Source: Corynebacterium minutissimum
Lineage (GTDB): Bacteria > Actinomycetota > Actinomycetes > Mycobacteriales > Mycobacteriaceae
Direction of reading: 5' to 3'
Length of the DNA stretch: 64,000 bases
NCBI RefSeq assembly: GCF_000805675.1
Contig: NZ_JSEF01000006.1
Location: 1-64,000, forward strand
Shown here one piece after another: positions 54,001-61,678 of the stretch. The notes under the pieces are model-generated. The model was given only the letters and a program-made list of their open reading frames with translations. It did not search any database and was not told the DNA's origin. The position numbers and the translations under genes were made by a program. The stretch's first letter is position 1. Each line of letters starts with the position of its first letter.

Positions 54001-54776
54001 AAGCCGTGCCGGCGCTCAAGATGCTGCCCGCGCTTCTCACCGATCTGCCCCAGCCTGCCGACGGGGTTATACCTCCTGGCATCGCATGGGGAATTGGTGG
54101 TCCCGACCTTGAGGTTCTCACGTGGGATCCGGCGACGCAGCATCACCTTGTGTGTATCGGCTCGCAGGGAGCCGGAAAGTCCCAATTCCTCAGCGTCATC
54201 ATGGCCGGCATTAGCCGGATGGGCAGGGAGGCAGCGCGCCTGGTGGTCATCGACGAGCGCCGCGCACATTTGGGGACGCTGGAGGAGGAGATGGTGGCGG
54301 CGTATGGGGCGTCGGCAAGCGCGGCAACCCAAACCATTATCGATACTGTTCGCACCCTGGAACAGCGCCTGCCTGGACCAGAGGTTACTCCCGCGCAACT
54401 TGCCGCGCGCAGCTGGTGGGACGGCCCTGAGATCTTCCTCGTCATCGATGACCTTGACCTGGTCAGTGAAATTGCGCTCGCGCCTTTGCTCGAGCTTCTT
54501 CCGCATGCCCGGGACGTGGGATTGCACCTGGTCCTGGCGCGCAAGTCCGGCGGCATCGGCCGCGCGCTATTTGGCCAATTCCTCTCAGCCGTGCGTGATC
54601 TGCAGCCAGCACTGCTGCTTCTCGACGCCGACCGTGACGAAGGCGCCATCTTCGGCATCAAACCCACAGCCCTGCCGCCAGGTCGCGGCCAATGGGTAGT
54701 GCGCGGCGCGGCCCAAGGCCTGGCCCAGGTGTATGTGCCGCACGAGCACAGCCCAGCTGACCCCACAACTGATTAA
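51093..54776 (+). CDS. eccC: Type VII secretion (ESX-4) FtsK/SpoIIIE ATPase EccC, single polypeptide
   Basis: 1227 residues from the ATG at 51093 with GGGGGGAAGGA upstream. Two membrane helices near residues 45-95 are followed by three FtsK/SpoIIIE ATPase domains. Walker A motifs are GATGSGKS (about 437), GGPQSGKS (about 776) and GSQGAGKS (about 1022); the first Walker B is LIIVVDEFSEL. EccCa and EccCb are fused, as in ESX-4. It powers export and recognises substrates through its C-terminal domains. An open frame further upstream to 50907 is not used. Confidence 0.94.
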   Translation: MRVPTRVVDSGPSAYREPAPPLPQGTIEAEAVPEAVRAQPVPLVRLLMPLVMIAAMLGMVALMVLGAGDGRRMSPMSLMFPLMMLASMAMMFNPSSGSQDPDETRRTYLRHLKALREQAVERGEAQRAHEEHRNPTPRQAAALITSPRLWERGPDAPDALEVRVGTGPMALCTPITVPDSGAAEDLDPVCAVSVRQTVRAVGTLANMPVVIQLQAFPIVGLAGDDAAGVARAMLLHLAVLHGPETVGIEYDGNEWDWLKWLPHTREPEQAHFCIRVVEDDPTEGPAALADVPLNHPTVTLAVGVTPHSPLGRRAEEEGIYLHTDGELSVVTAAGEENLGRCEHIDTASALLWARQLAPYHRPLGSDAGSTPRHGRDADLPTLVGYRDVDELVASGMWHGRTPSERLRVPIGVDDSGQAVFLDLKESAQGGMGPHGLCIGATGSGKSELLRTLVVALAATHSPDELNLVLVDFKGGATFLGCDELPHTSAVITNLEEESTLVERMYDAISGEMNRRQELLRKAGNFANVGEFNASDDAVSEYGPLPALIIVVDEFSELLGQHPDFAELFVAVGRLGRSLHVHLLLASQRLEEGRLRGLDSHLSYRIGLKTFSAGESRQVLGVTDAYHLPAQPGAGYLKTDADAPTRFQASYVSGPVTRRVVREGSSRAVSRVELFTGWQALEEESEYTMLVDSSTTLLATVVGAARDEAAQRGHAARRIWLPPLPPLVELSAVAALASDTRAGLRAEVGLIDRPYHQRQDPLTVDFTTGGGHLALCGGPQSGKSMALRSIVAGLALNHSPGEIRFYVIDLGGGQLRILERLPHVAGVAGRDEPEKVRRIVDEVAGLVRRPEERHTFLIIDGWHHIGTSGADFEDLSEPITQLVADGASARIHVLIAAARWTSLRPSIRDLISARLELRLGEAMDSLIDRKAQQKLPAAPGRGITVAGENLLFASTSAQDIAHICGVHADAEAVPALKMLPALLTDLPQPADGVIPPGIAWGIGGPDLEVLTWDPATQHHLVCIGSQGAGKSQFLSVIMAGISRMGREAARLVVIDERRAHLGTLEEEMVAAYGASASAATQTIIDTVRTLEQRLPGPEVTPAQLAARSWWDGPEIFLVIDDLDLVSEIALAPLLELLPHARDVGLHLVLARKSGGIGRALFGQFLSAVRDLQPALLLLDADRDEGAIFGIKPTALPPGRGQWVVRGAAQGLAQVYVPHEHSPADPTTD

Positions 54777-54802
54777 GACACGACTCATTCAGGAGAAAAC
54801 TC

Positions 54803-55903
54803 ATGACCACTAGCCATGCGCTGCGCAGCACCAATACCCAAACGACGACCCTGACAGTGACGGTTCTTGATGCTGCGACCATCTATGAAGGCCCCGAGAC
54901 TGTCTACCGCTACGACCTCCCCGGAACCGGAATTGTTGAAGGATGGGCCCTCGATACCGTCCTTGACCAGGTGGAAAAGATCTGCGGAGCCGACTGGCCC
55001 GACGTCACCGTTGACGTCATCGACGATCCATCCGGAACGGAAATAAGTACGGAGGCCGTGGCAATTCTGCGCCGCCAGCTGCGTGCCGCAGGAGCCAGTG
55101 TTGTAGAACCTGAACCCCCAGCCGTACCAGCGCCGCCGCCCCCGGTGAGAAGAAGTGCAGTGCCGGATAGTGATGATGCCGACGATGATGCGGACCTCAT
55201 ACCTGGCAGAACGCGGCCGCCTCGGCCGCGTCGTTCACACCGCGCTGCAGTCCCACGGTTCCCGCTTGACATCGACCCTTTCTATATCGCCATCGCGGTC
55301 ATGGTGCTGTTGGTGGCTGGGGTGTCGTGGTGGGCGGTGGGCCGTAAAGACGCAGCCCTTGCGGCGAGCTCGTCGGTTGACGGCGCCACCGCCACCGCTG
55401 TGCCCAGCGGGTCGCCATCACCCAGATCAACGGTGGAGGCACCAGTAACAGCCACCGCTGATACCCAGGATTCTTCCGCACAGGATTCCGGCAGCCAGCA
55501 GTTGCGCCCGGGACAGCAGGTCATCGAGGTCGAAGGTATGTCTCTGGTCCTGCCCCAGGGCTTTCGCACCAGCGTGGAGGATGGCCTAGTCACCGCTGCA
55601 GGAGAGGACCCGAACCTGCGCATCCTCCTGGCAGCGGATCCGCTCTTCAACGTGCCCGTGGACGTCCTCTTTGACGAAATCAGACAGCAGATTGAGTCTG
55701 ACCCATCGCTGCACGACCCAGCCGAGGAATCTGGCCGTCTGTCCTATACCGAGGACCCTGGTGATGGCTCACGGGTGACATGGATGATGTGGGAAGACAA
55801 AGGCCATCAGATGTCGGTGGGATGCCACACCAAGTTTGAGCCCAACGTAGTACAGAAAGCTGCTTGCCGGATGGCCGCAGAATCGCTGGTCAAGAAGGAC
55901 TAG
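54803..55903 (+). CDS. Type VII secretion-associated protein, Rv3446c-like
   Basis: 366 residues. It has a cytoplasmic N-terminal domain (about 1-105), a Pro- and Asp-rich linker, one membrane helix (FYIAIAVMVLLVAGVSWWAV), a Ser/Thr linker and a C-terminal domain of about 130 residues with a Cys pair (SVGCHTKF, KAACRMAAE). Its size, layout and place between eccC and the WXG100 genes correspond to Rv3446c of the mycobacterial ESX-4 locus. The function is unknown. Confidence 0.82.
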   Translation: MTTSHALRSTNTQTTTLTVTVLDAATIYEGPETVYRYDLPGTGIVEGWALDTVLDQVEKICGADWPDVTVDVIDDPSGTEISTEAVAILRRQLRAAGASVVEPEPPAVPAPPPPVRRSAVPDSDDADDDADLIPGRTRPPRPRRSHRAAVPRFPLDIDPFYIAIAVMVLLVAGVSWWAVGRKDAALAASSSVDGATATAVPSGSPSPRSTVEAPVTATADTQDSSAQDSGSQQLRPGQQVIEVEGMSLVLPQGFRTSVEDGLVTAAGEDPNLRILLAADPLFNVPVDVLFDEIRQQIESDPSLHDPAEESGRLSYTEDPGDGSRVTWMMWEDKGHQMSVGCHTKFEPNVVQKAACRMAAESLVKKD

Positions 55904-56084
55904 CGCAAGCGAATCGAAGAAAAAATAAAAAGTTTGGAAGGGCCGGGAACCGATGGGGTGCAGCTTCAGTCCAATAAAGATGAGAAGGACAACAGGGTGC
56001 TTCTCGGGGGACAGATTCACGAACTAAAAGCCCTTGTACTGAAGGGATTGGCCCCACGAAGGGATACAGAAAGGGACAAATACT

Positions 56085-56402
56085 ATGACTCAAACTTTCC
56101 GCACTGAAGCCGACGTCATGGTGGCCACTGCCGGCCGCGTTGACTCCACCAATGATGAAGTTCAGGGAGAGCTCACCCGCCTGCAGGGCGTGGTGGACTC
56201 GGTCCGCGCCAGCTGGTCCGGCCGCGCACAGGTGTCCTTCGACAACCTGATGCAGCGCTACAACACCTCCGCGCAGCAGCTGCGTGAGGCCCTGACCTCT
56301 ATCAGCGAAAACATCCGCGACAATGCTCGCAACTTTGATTCGGTTGAGGCTGACAACGCCCAGTCCTTCGACAACGTCGGCGGCGCGGGCCTAGCCCTCT
56401 AA
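56085..56402 (+). CDS. WXG100-family ESX substrate, EsxU-like
   Basis: 105 residues with the central W-S-G turn at residues 44-46 between two amphipathic helices. AGAAAGGGA precedes the ATG. It corresponds by position and length to EsxU of ESX-4. The C-terminal region lacks an obvious YxxxD/E export signal, though NFDSVE could be a Phe variant. The 181-base gap before it has no gene. Confidence 0.88.
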   Translation: MTQTFRTEADVMVATAGRVDSTNDEVQGELTRLQGVVDSVRASWSGRAQVSFDNLMQRYNTSAQQLREALTSISENIRDNARNFDSVEADNAQSFDNVGGAGLAL

Positions 56403-56457
56403 AGTACGCGCCGAATAACCACCATTAATCCACTGAACTACACGCAAGGAATACTTC

Positions 56458-56745
56458 ATGTCTGGAATCAAGTACCAGTTTGGCGCCATTGCCGGTGCCG
56501 CCGCTGACATCAACTCCACCTCCGGCCGCATCAATGGCCTTCTCGGTGACCTTAAGTCCACCCTGCAGCCCATGGTTTCCACCTGGGAAGGCGAGTCTGC
56601 AACTGCTTACAACGCTGCGCAGGCCAAGTGGGACAAGGCAGCCGCGGAACTCAACACCGTGCTCGCCACCATCTCGCAGACTGTCTCCCAGGGCAATGAC
56701 AACATGAGTGACGTCAACCGCCGCGCCGCCGCTAGCTGGGGCTAA
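56458..56745 (+). CDS. WXG100-family ESX substrate, EsxT-like
   Basis: 95 residues with the W-E-G turn at residues 43-45 and two helices; AYNAAQAKWDKAA follows the turn. AAGGAA lies upstream. It should form a heterodimer with the preceding protein, exported by the EccBCD/MycP apparatus. The gap after it (56746-57165) has no gene but two inverted repeats and the rplM leader. Confidence 0.88.
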   Translation: MSGIKYQFGAIAGAAADINSTSGRINGLLGDLKSTLQPMVSTWEGESATAYNAAQAKWDKAAAELNTVLATISQTVSQGNDNMSDVNRRAAASWG

Positions 56746-56803
56746 GCGGGCCGAATCTACGTCTTTCGCAGCAAGCTGGATCCCAAGCACCCTTCTTCAT
56801 TAC

Positions 56804-56830
56804 CCATTCACAATCGTGAGCGGTGAATGG
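56804..56830. repeat. Inverted repeat after the WXG100 genes
   Basis: CCATTCAC at 56804-56811 and GTGAATGG at 56823-56830 are perfect 8-base arms. No T-run follows. It may end or process the ESX transcript. Confidence 0.5.
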
Positions 56831-56927
56831 CGCGGACAAGGGACGAGGAGAGGCTGGACGCACCACCATCAACTCGTGCGTGGGAACCACTGCTTGCTGT
56901 GCGAAAGGCGCCGGTATCGCTTCTCGT

Positions 56928-56977
56928 CAACGTTTCTTCTCCTGATTCCCCCTTTTTCATAAAGAGGAGAAACGTTG
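56928..56977. repeat. 50-base inverted repeat upstream of rplM
   Basis: CAACGTTTCT at 56928-56937 is complementary to AGAAACGTTG at 56968-56977; an alternative register pairs TTCTCC (56937-56942) with GGAGAA (56966-56971). The loop holds CCCCCTTTTT. It may be a terminator for the ESX transcript or an rplM control element. Confidence 0.6.
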
Positions 56978-57044
56978 GCGGGGGGCGATATCGGCGTTTT
57001 GGGTTTTTAACCTGCTGCGTACTAAGGTGAAACACCTATGTGTC

Positions 57045-57068
57045 TGCACCCTTTTGTTGAGGGGTGCA
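57045..57068 (+). promoter_or_regulatory. Hairpin in the rplM leader
   Basis: TGCACCC at 57045-57051 pairs with GGGTGCA at 57062-57068 around a ttttgttgag loop, about 100 bases before the rplM TTG. A ribosomal-protein leader is possible, but no known motif was recognised. Confidence 0.4.
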
Positions 57069-57165
57069 CGCGGACTGCAGGTCCCCACCGGCCGCTGTAT
57101 GTACCCGCGTATGGGCTTACATAGCGATGGCCGGCAGTTCCGAGACAGACTTTCAAGGAGTCATT

Positions 57166-57609
57166 TTGTCTACTTTCCACCCGAAGAGCGGTGACATCAC
57201 CCGCAAGTGGTACGTCATCGACGCTACCGACGTGGTTCTGGGCAAGCTCGCTTCCACCGTGGCTGACATGCTGCGCGGTAAGCACAAGCCTCAGTACGCA
57301 CCGAACGTTGATTGCGGCGACCACATCATCATCCTTAATGCGGACAAGATCCACATTTCCTCCAACAAGCGCGAGCGCGAGATGCGCTACCGCCACTCCG
57401 GTTACCCGGGCGGCCTGAAGTCCATGACCCTTGGTCAGTCCCTGGACGCCAACCCGGTCCGCGTTATCGAGGAAGCTGTGAAGGGCATGATGCCGCACAA
57501 CAAGCTTTCCAACGCCTCCATCAAGAAGCTGCACGTTTTCGTGGGCGAGGAGCACCCGTACGCCGGCCAGAAGCCGGAAACCTTTGAGTTTAAGCAGGTG
57601 GCACAGTAA
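57166..57609 (+). CDS. rplM: 50S ribosomal protein L13 (TTG start)
   Basis: 147 residues from a TTG at 57166, chosen because CAAGGAG is placed correctly and [20 protein letters not shown] is the family start; an ATG at 57064 gives an unrelated extension. Conserved [18 protein letters not shown] and [10 protein letters not shown] are present. It overlaps rpsI by one base (TAATG). Confidence 0.95.
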   Translation: MSTFHPKSGDITRKWYVIDATDVVLGKLASTVADMLRGKHKPQYAPNVDCGDHIIILNADKIHISSNKREREMRYRHSGYPGGLKSMTLGQSLDANPVRVIEEAVKGMMPHNKLSNASIKKLHVFVGEEHPYAGQKPETFEFKQVAQ

Positions 57610-58145
57610 TGACCGAGCAGAACATCGACAACAACGTAGCCGACGCTGCCGACATCGCTGCAGCAACCGCCGCTACCGAAGAGTTCACCAACACCATTGG
57701 TGATTCCCTGGCACCGGAGACCGAGGCAGAGGCTGAGACCGCTGCTCCGGCTATCCACGAGGGTCCGATCCAGACCGTTGGCCGCCGTAAGCGCGCCATC
57801 GCTCGTGTTCGCCTCGTTGCTGGTTCTGGCAACATCTCCGTCAACGGCCGTGCCTTTGACGAGTACTTCCCGAACAAGCTGCACCAGCAGGACATCCTGC
57901 AGCCGCTGACCATCCTTGAGCGTGATGGCCAGTTCGACATCAAGGTCACTGTCAATGGTGGTGGCCCGACCGGTCAGGCCGGCGCCCTGCGTCTGGCTAT
58001 TGCCCGCGCACTGAACGTCTACAACCCGGCTGACCGCCCGGCCCTCAAGAAGGCTGGCCTGCTCACCCGTGACGCTCGTGCCGTGGAGCGCAAGAAGGCT
58101 GGTCTGCACAAGGCACGTCGTGCCCCGCAGTACTCCAAGCGTTAA
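57609..58145 (+). CDS. rpsI: 30S ribosomal protein S9 with acidic N-terminal extension
   Basis: 178 residues. About 50 residues of Ala/Glu/Asp-rich extension precede the S9 core ([14 protein letters not shown]), which ends in the basic [11 protein letters not shown] tail that contacts P-site tRNA. Start at the ATG overlapping rplM. A terminator follows. Confidence 0.97.
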   Translation: MTEQNIDNNVADAADIAAATAATEEFTNTIGDSLAPETEAEAETAAPAIHEGPIQTVGRRKRAIARVRLVAGSGNISVNGRAFDEYFPNKLHQQDILQPLTILERDGQFDIKVTVNGGGPTGQAGALRLAIARALNVYNPADRPALKKAGLLTRDARAVERKKAGLHKARRAPQYSKR

Positions 58146-58166
58146 TCTGCGCTTACTGCATTTTCC

Positions 58167-58204
58167 GAAAGCCGCTGCTTCCTTTATTGGAGGCGGCGGC
58201 TTTC
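58167..58204 (+). terminator. Terminator after rpsI
   Basis: GAAAGCCGC at 58167-58175 pairs with GCGGCTTTC at 58196-58204, with further inner pairing. It separates rpsI from the unknown membrane module. Confidence 0.82.
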
Positions 58205-58352
58205 GCCGTTGGTGGAGAGTATGTTCTCTCCGCAAATTCTCAGGGCGCTACCTGACTACATGCCATTAACATGCTGCCTGTCTTGGTCTTACTCCCATGG
58301 GGAGTAACCCGGTAAGTTTCCCGTTCGTGCAGCGCAGCTGTGTGATCCTCCT

Positions 58353-58358
58353 TATACT
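58353..58358 (+). promoter_or_regulatory. -10 element of a probably leaderless membrane-protein transcript
   Basis: TATACT ends seven bases before the GTG at 58366, the same spacing as at the L,D-transpeptidase gene, and no ribosome binding site lies between. Confidence 0.6.
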
Positions 58359-58365
58359 AAGCGGC

Positions 58366-59772
58366 GTGAATGTGATTGTGGAAAGCGTAAGGGACGCACT
58401 GGCAGTTCCTGTCGATGCCGCGAAGCTGCTGTGGCGCTACCTGCCGCAGCTGGTCACCGTGATTGCCTTATCGCTGGCATCACGAGCTGCGGTGCTGTGG
58501 CTGGCAGTTGTAGTTTCTTCAGTTTCGCCCCTAGCGGCAACCCTGATCTTCCCCTTTGCGCCGCTGTCTGTGATGACAGGTGTCATCATATGTTTTTGGA
58601 TCATGCAACCGTCGATGGAGTTTTTCGGCGGCGAGACCCGCTTTACCAAACTTGATAAAACCACGCTTCTGACCGTCGGCGGCCTGCTCATTCCGTTCCT
58701 CACCGTGTATTCTTCCCATGGACTGCTGCGCGATGACGGACGCACGTTTGTGTATGACAGCATCACCATTGAGGTGGCCACTAGCTTTGTGGATTATGAC
58801 TTCGGGCGCTCATTCATTAGCACTGGATGGCTTTTTGTCGGCTTTATCCTTTCCATCCTTGTGCTGCGCAAGCTCATCGGTGCGCTCAAACTAGGAGAGC
58901 GTGCTTTCGGCATGGCTACTGCCGCGGCCTACCTTGAGATTCTGTGGATGGCCACGGCGTCACTCAGCCTCAGCAGCAATCTTGACAAGGTCCGTACTTG
59001 GATTCTCACCCGCCAAGGCATCGGCCCAGTCTGGGATGCAATTGTGAGCGCCAAAGATTGGATAGTTGAGCACACAGGACTCATTGGCGCTCCGATCGGA
59101 TGGTTGTGGAGCAACGCGGCGCAAATGGGCAACTTCATCGTCGTTCCTTTTGCCTGGTTGACCTTAGGTGCGGTGGTGTACAACACGAGTCTGACTAGGG
59201 AAGAAGACAAGAAGTCCTCCTCGGAGGACACGGTTCCTCCAGAGCAGACGGTGGCTGATGCCCCCATTGAAGGCCCCGCTGAGAGAGGCAGGCTCTCCCC
59301 GCATGCCGAGCAAAAGATGTGGGCCGAGTACGGCCGCCGCTACTCTGAAGCGGCATTCCGCACGACTCGTGACATGCTCGACAACGCTGCGCAGCCAGTG
59401 GTGGGACCCTTCCGCAGTGCGTGGCGGAACTTCAAGACGCTGACCGTTGCAGGTGTAGTCCCGATGCTGACATTCTGCTTCGTCTTTGTTCTGGCATCAG
59501 CCGCAGAGCTGGGCGTGATTTATGCCCTGCGCGCCATCATTAAACCAATGGCCTTAGGGATCATCACGATTGGTCTGGAGCCTTATGTACTGGTTGTGGC
59601 ACGCGCAGTCTATTTCATCGTGGCGCTACCCCTCGTTGTGGCCGCGCTGGACCGCTTCCTCAACGCGGAATACGCCACAGAGGAAGAACTGAATGAAGAA
59701 GCCGATGGCGATGTAGATGAAGCGCCGGAAGCAGAAACCGAATCAGCCACAGCTCCGGCAGGAGAGAAGTAG
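58366..59772 (+). CDS. Multi-spanning membrane protein, unknown function
   Basis: 468 residues from the GTG at 58366, chosen from the promoter spacing; an ATG at 58297 lies upstream of the -10. About eight membrane segments are visible, in two groups: residues 25 to about 275 and about 370-445. They are separated by a charged cytoplasmic loop (REEDKKSSSEDTVPPEQ, KMWAEYGRRYSEAAFRTT) and followed by a Glu/Asp/Ala-rich tail. No transporter, enzyme or channel motif was recognised. The next gene begins on the base after its stop, so they are coupled. It may be the membrane core of a five-gene module between rpsI and glmM. Confidence 0.75.
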   Translation: MNVIVESVRDALAVPVDAAKLLWRYLPQLVTVIALSLASRAAVLWLAVVVSSVSPLAATLIFPFAPLSVMTGVIICFWIMQPSMEFFGGETRFTKLDKTTLLTVGGLLIPFLTVYSSHGLLRDDGRTFVYDSITIEVATSFVDYDFGRSFISTGWLFVGFILSILVLRKLIGALKLGERAFGMATAAAYLEILWMATASLSLSSNLDKVRTWILTRQGIGPVWDAIVSAKDWIVEHTGLIGAPIGWLWSNAAQMGNFIVVPFAWLTLGAVVYNTSLTREEDKKSSSEDTVPPEQTVADAPIEGPAERGRLSPHAEQKMWAEYGRRYSEAAFRTTRDMLDNAAQPVVGPFRSAWRNFKTLTVAGVVPMLTFCFVFVLASAAELGVIYALRAIIKPMALGIITIGLEPYVLVVARAVYFIVALPLVVAALDRFLNAEYATEEELNEEADGDVDEAPEAETESATAPAGEK

Positions 59773-60450
59773 GTGGAACAGGTGACGCAGACTACGGAAA
59801 ACTTTCAATCCGCCGAGGTGGACCGCGCGGAGGCTACTACTGATTCTTCCGGGCAGATGAGCTCACGGAAACTCAACATCCTCACTGTGATTATTGCAGT
59901 AGTTCTGGTTGCTGGCGGTATCACCGTGGAGCAGATTAAACGGCATGACACTAGTGATGAGCTGGCACGCCCAGACCTGCGCGAAGACCACATTGTGAAC
60001 CTGCGCCCTGAGACCGAAGACGTACTACCAGAGACCTTTATTGAGAAGGTTGCGTTGTGTAGTGAAACCGCGCTTCTGTCAACGAATGCTTTGCTCGAAG
60101 GTGCCCATGGCTATTCCTGTAAGCTGTGGCTCACCCAGGAACAAGACTCACAAGGGCTCATGACGTTCCTCAGCCCACGGAACGTCATCATGGGGGAGGA
60201 GGCGGAGAAAATTTACCGCGCCTTGCCCGACTACCACGATGAGGCCTTCCAGACGTCGACCCGGACTGTCCGTGAGGCGAGTGGATCACAGCCGGAGATC
60301 CTTGTCAATGAATGGGGCAAAGATGGGTTCGGTGGCGGTGACATCTTTGTCTACTACCCGCAAGAAAAAATTATGGTGTCCTGGCCTTGGAACAAGACAG
60401 ATCCGGGTGCGCAGGACGTCGAGACGGTTGTGAGCGGGGAAGGCTTCTAA
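59773..60450 (+). CDS. Single-pass exported-domain protein coupled to the membrane protein
   Basis: 225 residues from a GTG immediately after the upstream TAG, with GCAGGAG as ribosome binding site. A cytoplasmic N-terminal 33 residues is followed by one helix (LNILTVIIAVVLVAGGITVEQI) and an extracytoplasmic domain with two Cys (VALCSETA, GYSCKLWL), probably a disulfide. Trp- and Tyr-rich strands at the end (DIFVYYPQEKIMVSWPW) suggest a beta fold. No family was recognised. Its last four bases overlap the convergent gene. Confidence 0.7.
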   Translation: MEQVTQTTENFQSAEVDRAEATTDSSGQMSSRKLNILTVIIAVVLVAGGITVEQIKRHDTSDELARPDLREDHIVNLRPETEDVLPETFIEKVALCSETALLSTNALLEGAHGYSCKLWLTQEQDSQGLMTFLSPRNVIMGEEAEKIYRALPDYHDEAFQTSTRTVREASGSQPEILVNEWGKDGFGGGDIFVYYPQEKIMVSWPWNKTDPGAQDVETVVSGEGF

Positions 60451-61127
60451 GAGCCCGTGCCCAAGCGGACCTCGTGCGGGGCGCCCCACGTGACGAAGAG
60501 CTCAATGGGCTCGAATCCGACGGTAGTGACGAAGTAATACGTCATTTCCCATTTCTCTGGGCGCTTGCTGGGCTCGGGGATAATGTTGGCATCTAATTCA
60601 AACGGATTGATCGCCATCGGACCTTCTGCGCCTTCTGGTTCGCACAAGTTGGGAAAGGCAGCGGGAAAATCGACGGGCGCATCTTGTGGGGAAACCACGA
60701 GGCGGACAGGTTGCTCGATTCCTTCGGCATTCCGAAGTCCCACCTCGCATCCTTCGAGTGGGTTTTCCGGATCCGCGTGCCACACTACTGAGGCTTTGTA
60801 GACCTCAGTGTCGCCGGGAAGCTCAGGCGGATCCATCAGATTTTTATCCGCGTACGCGGAGCTGAATTCAGAGCGTTCAGCTTTTTCAAGGATGTCGAGC
60901 TCGACCGTTGCGGAGCGTTGAACGGCGTCCTTATCCACCTGGTAATCAAAGCTGAACTCGACTGGTTCCTGCTTGCCTGCCTGAGCAATCGAATGCACTG
61001 ACAGTGGGCGATAGCCGTGGACCAAGACTGAGGAGGAAGCGGCCACCATCACAGCGAGCGCTGGGATCGTTGCTGCCCACCACCACGCTTTCGAGTGCTT
61101 CTTCGATGCTGTGTCCTGTTGCGTCAT
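60447..61127 (-). CDS. Single-pass exported-domain protein, unknown function
   Basis: 226 residues. A basic cytoplasmic start is followed by a helix (AWWWAATIPALAVMVAASSSVLV), then a beta-rich domain with two Cys (LEGCEVGL, PNLCEPEG). It is the third of three coupled minus-strand genes (ATGA overlaps), each with the same layout of a short cytoplasmic tip, one helix and an outside domain of about 130-190 residues. No family recognised. Confidence 0.7.
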   Translation of the reverse strand: MTQQDTASKKHSKAWWWAATIPALAVMVAASSSVLVHGYRPLSVHSIAQAGKQEPVEFSFDYQVDKDAVQRSATVELDILEKAERSEFSSAYADKNLMDPPELPGDTEVYKASVVWHADPENPLEGCEVGLRNAEGIEQPVRLVVSPQDAPVDFPAAFPNLCEPEGAEGPMAINPFELDANIIPEPSKRPEKWEMTYYFVTTVGFEPIELFVTWGAPHEVRLGTGS

Positions 61128-61678
61128 GCTTTAACCTCCACGGCGGTGTGAAGCTCCTTGCCCATAGGAACTGGCTGCTGGTGGAAATCACCGAGGACGT
61201 TCTCTACCTCTAGCTCCAGCGTGGCCGAGCCCAGTGAGTCTTTTGGAAGTACAAAGATACTGGTGCACGTCATCGGCAAAGAGGTCACTTCAGCGTCACA
61301 TTGCGGTGAAGACGTGCGGAAAACACGCCCTTGGGAGTCTTCCAGCTTGGGAATCAAGGGGTATGTGTGCGTGCGTTCCAACGTGAAATCAATGGCAACT
61401 TCATAAAGTTCGTTGAGCTCTTCGCCTTCGGGTAGCGTGCCGGTAAATTCTGCATAGTCCGCAGCAGGCAGTGGGCGGGCGTGGGCTTTAACCTGGCTGA
61501 TTCTCGTGTGCCCAGGGATTTCGTCCATGTACTCAAAGTGGGCGAACTCAACATCACGTGGCTTTGGCATTTGGTTACTAATAAAAATGCCAAGGGAGGT
61601 GATCGCTGCGGCGACGGCGACCATCGGTATCTTTTTACGGTTGAGCAGGGGCCGAGCGGAAGACTTGCGATGCGTCAT
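61124..61678 (-). CDS. Single-pass exported-domain protein, possibly DUF4352-like fold
   Basis: 184 residues: a basic tip (MTHRKSSARPLLNRKK), one helix (IPMVAVAAAITSLGIFI) and an extracytoplasmic domain. The order of a hydrophobic strand (YEVAIDFTLE), LIPKLEDSQGRVFRT, a Cys pair (PQCDAEV, MTCTSIF) and VLPKDSLGSATLELEVEN recalls the immunoglobulin-like DUF4352 pattern in which a 'D-x-x-G-R-x-(F/Y)' strand precedes a 'vLP' strand. This is a weak resemblance. It is coupled to both neighbours. Confidence 0.65.
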   Translation of the reverse strand: MTHRKSSARPLLNRKKIPMVAVAAAITSLGIFISNQMPKPRDVEFAHFEYMDEIPGHTRISQVKAHARPLPAADYAEFTGTLPEGEELNELYEVAIDFTLERTHTYPLIPKLEDSQGRVFRTSSPQCDAEVTSLPMTCTSIFVLPKDSLGSATLELEVENVLGDFHQQPVPMGKELHTAVEVKA

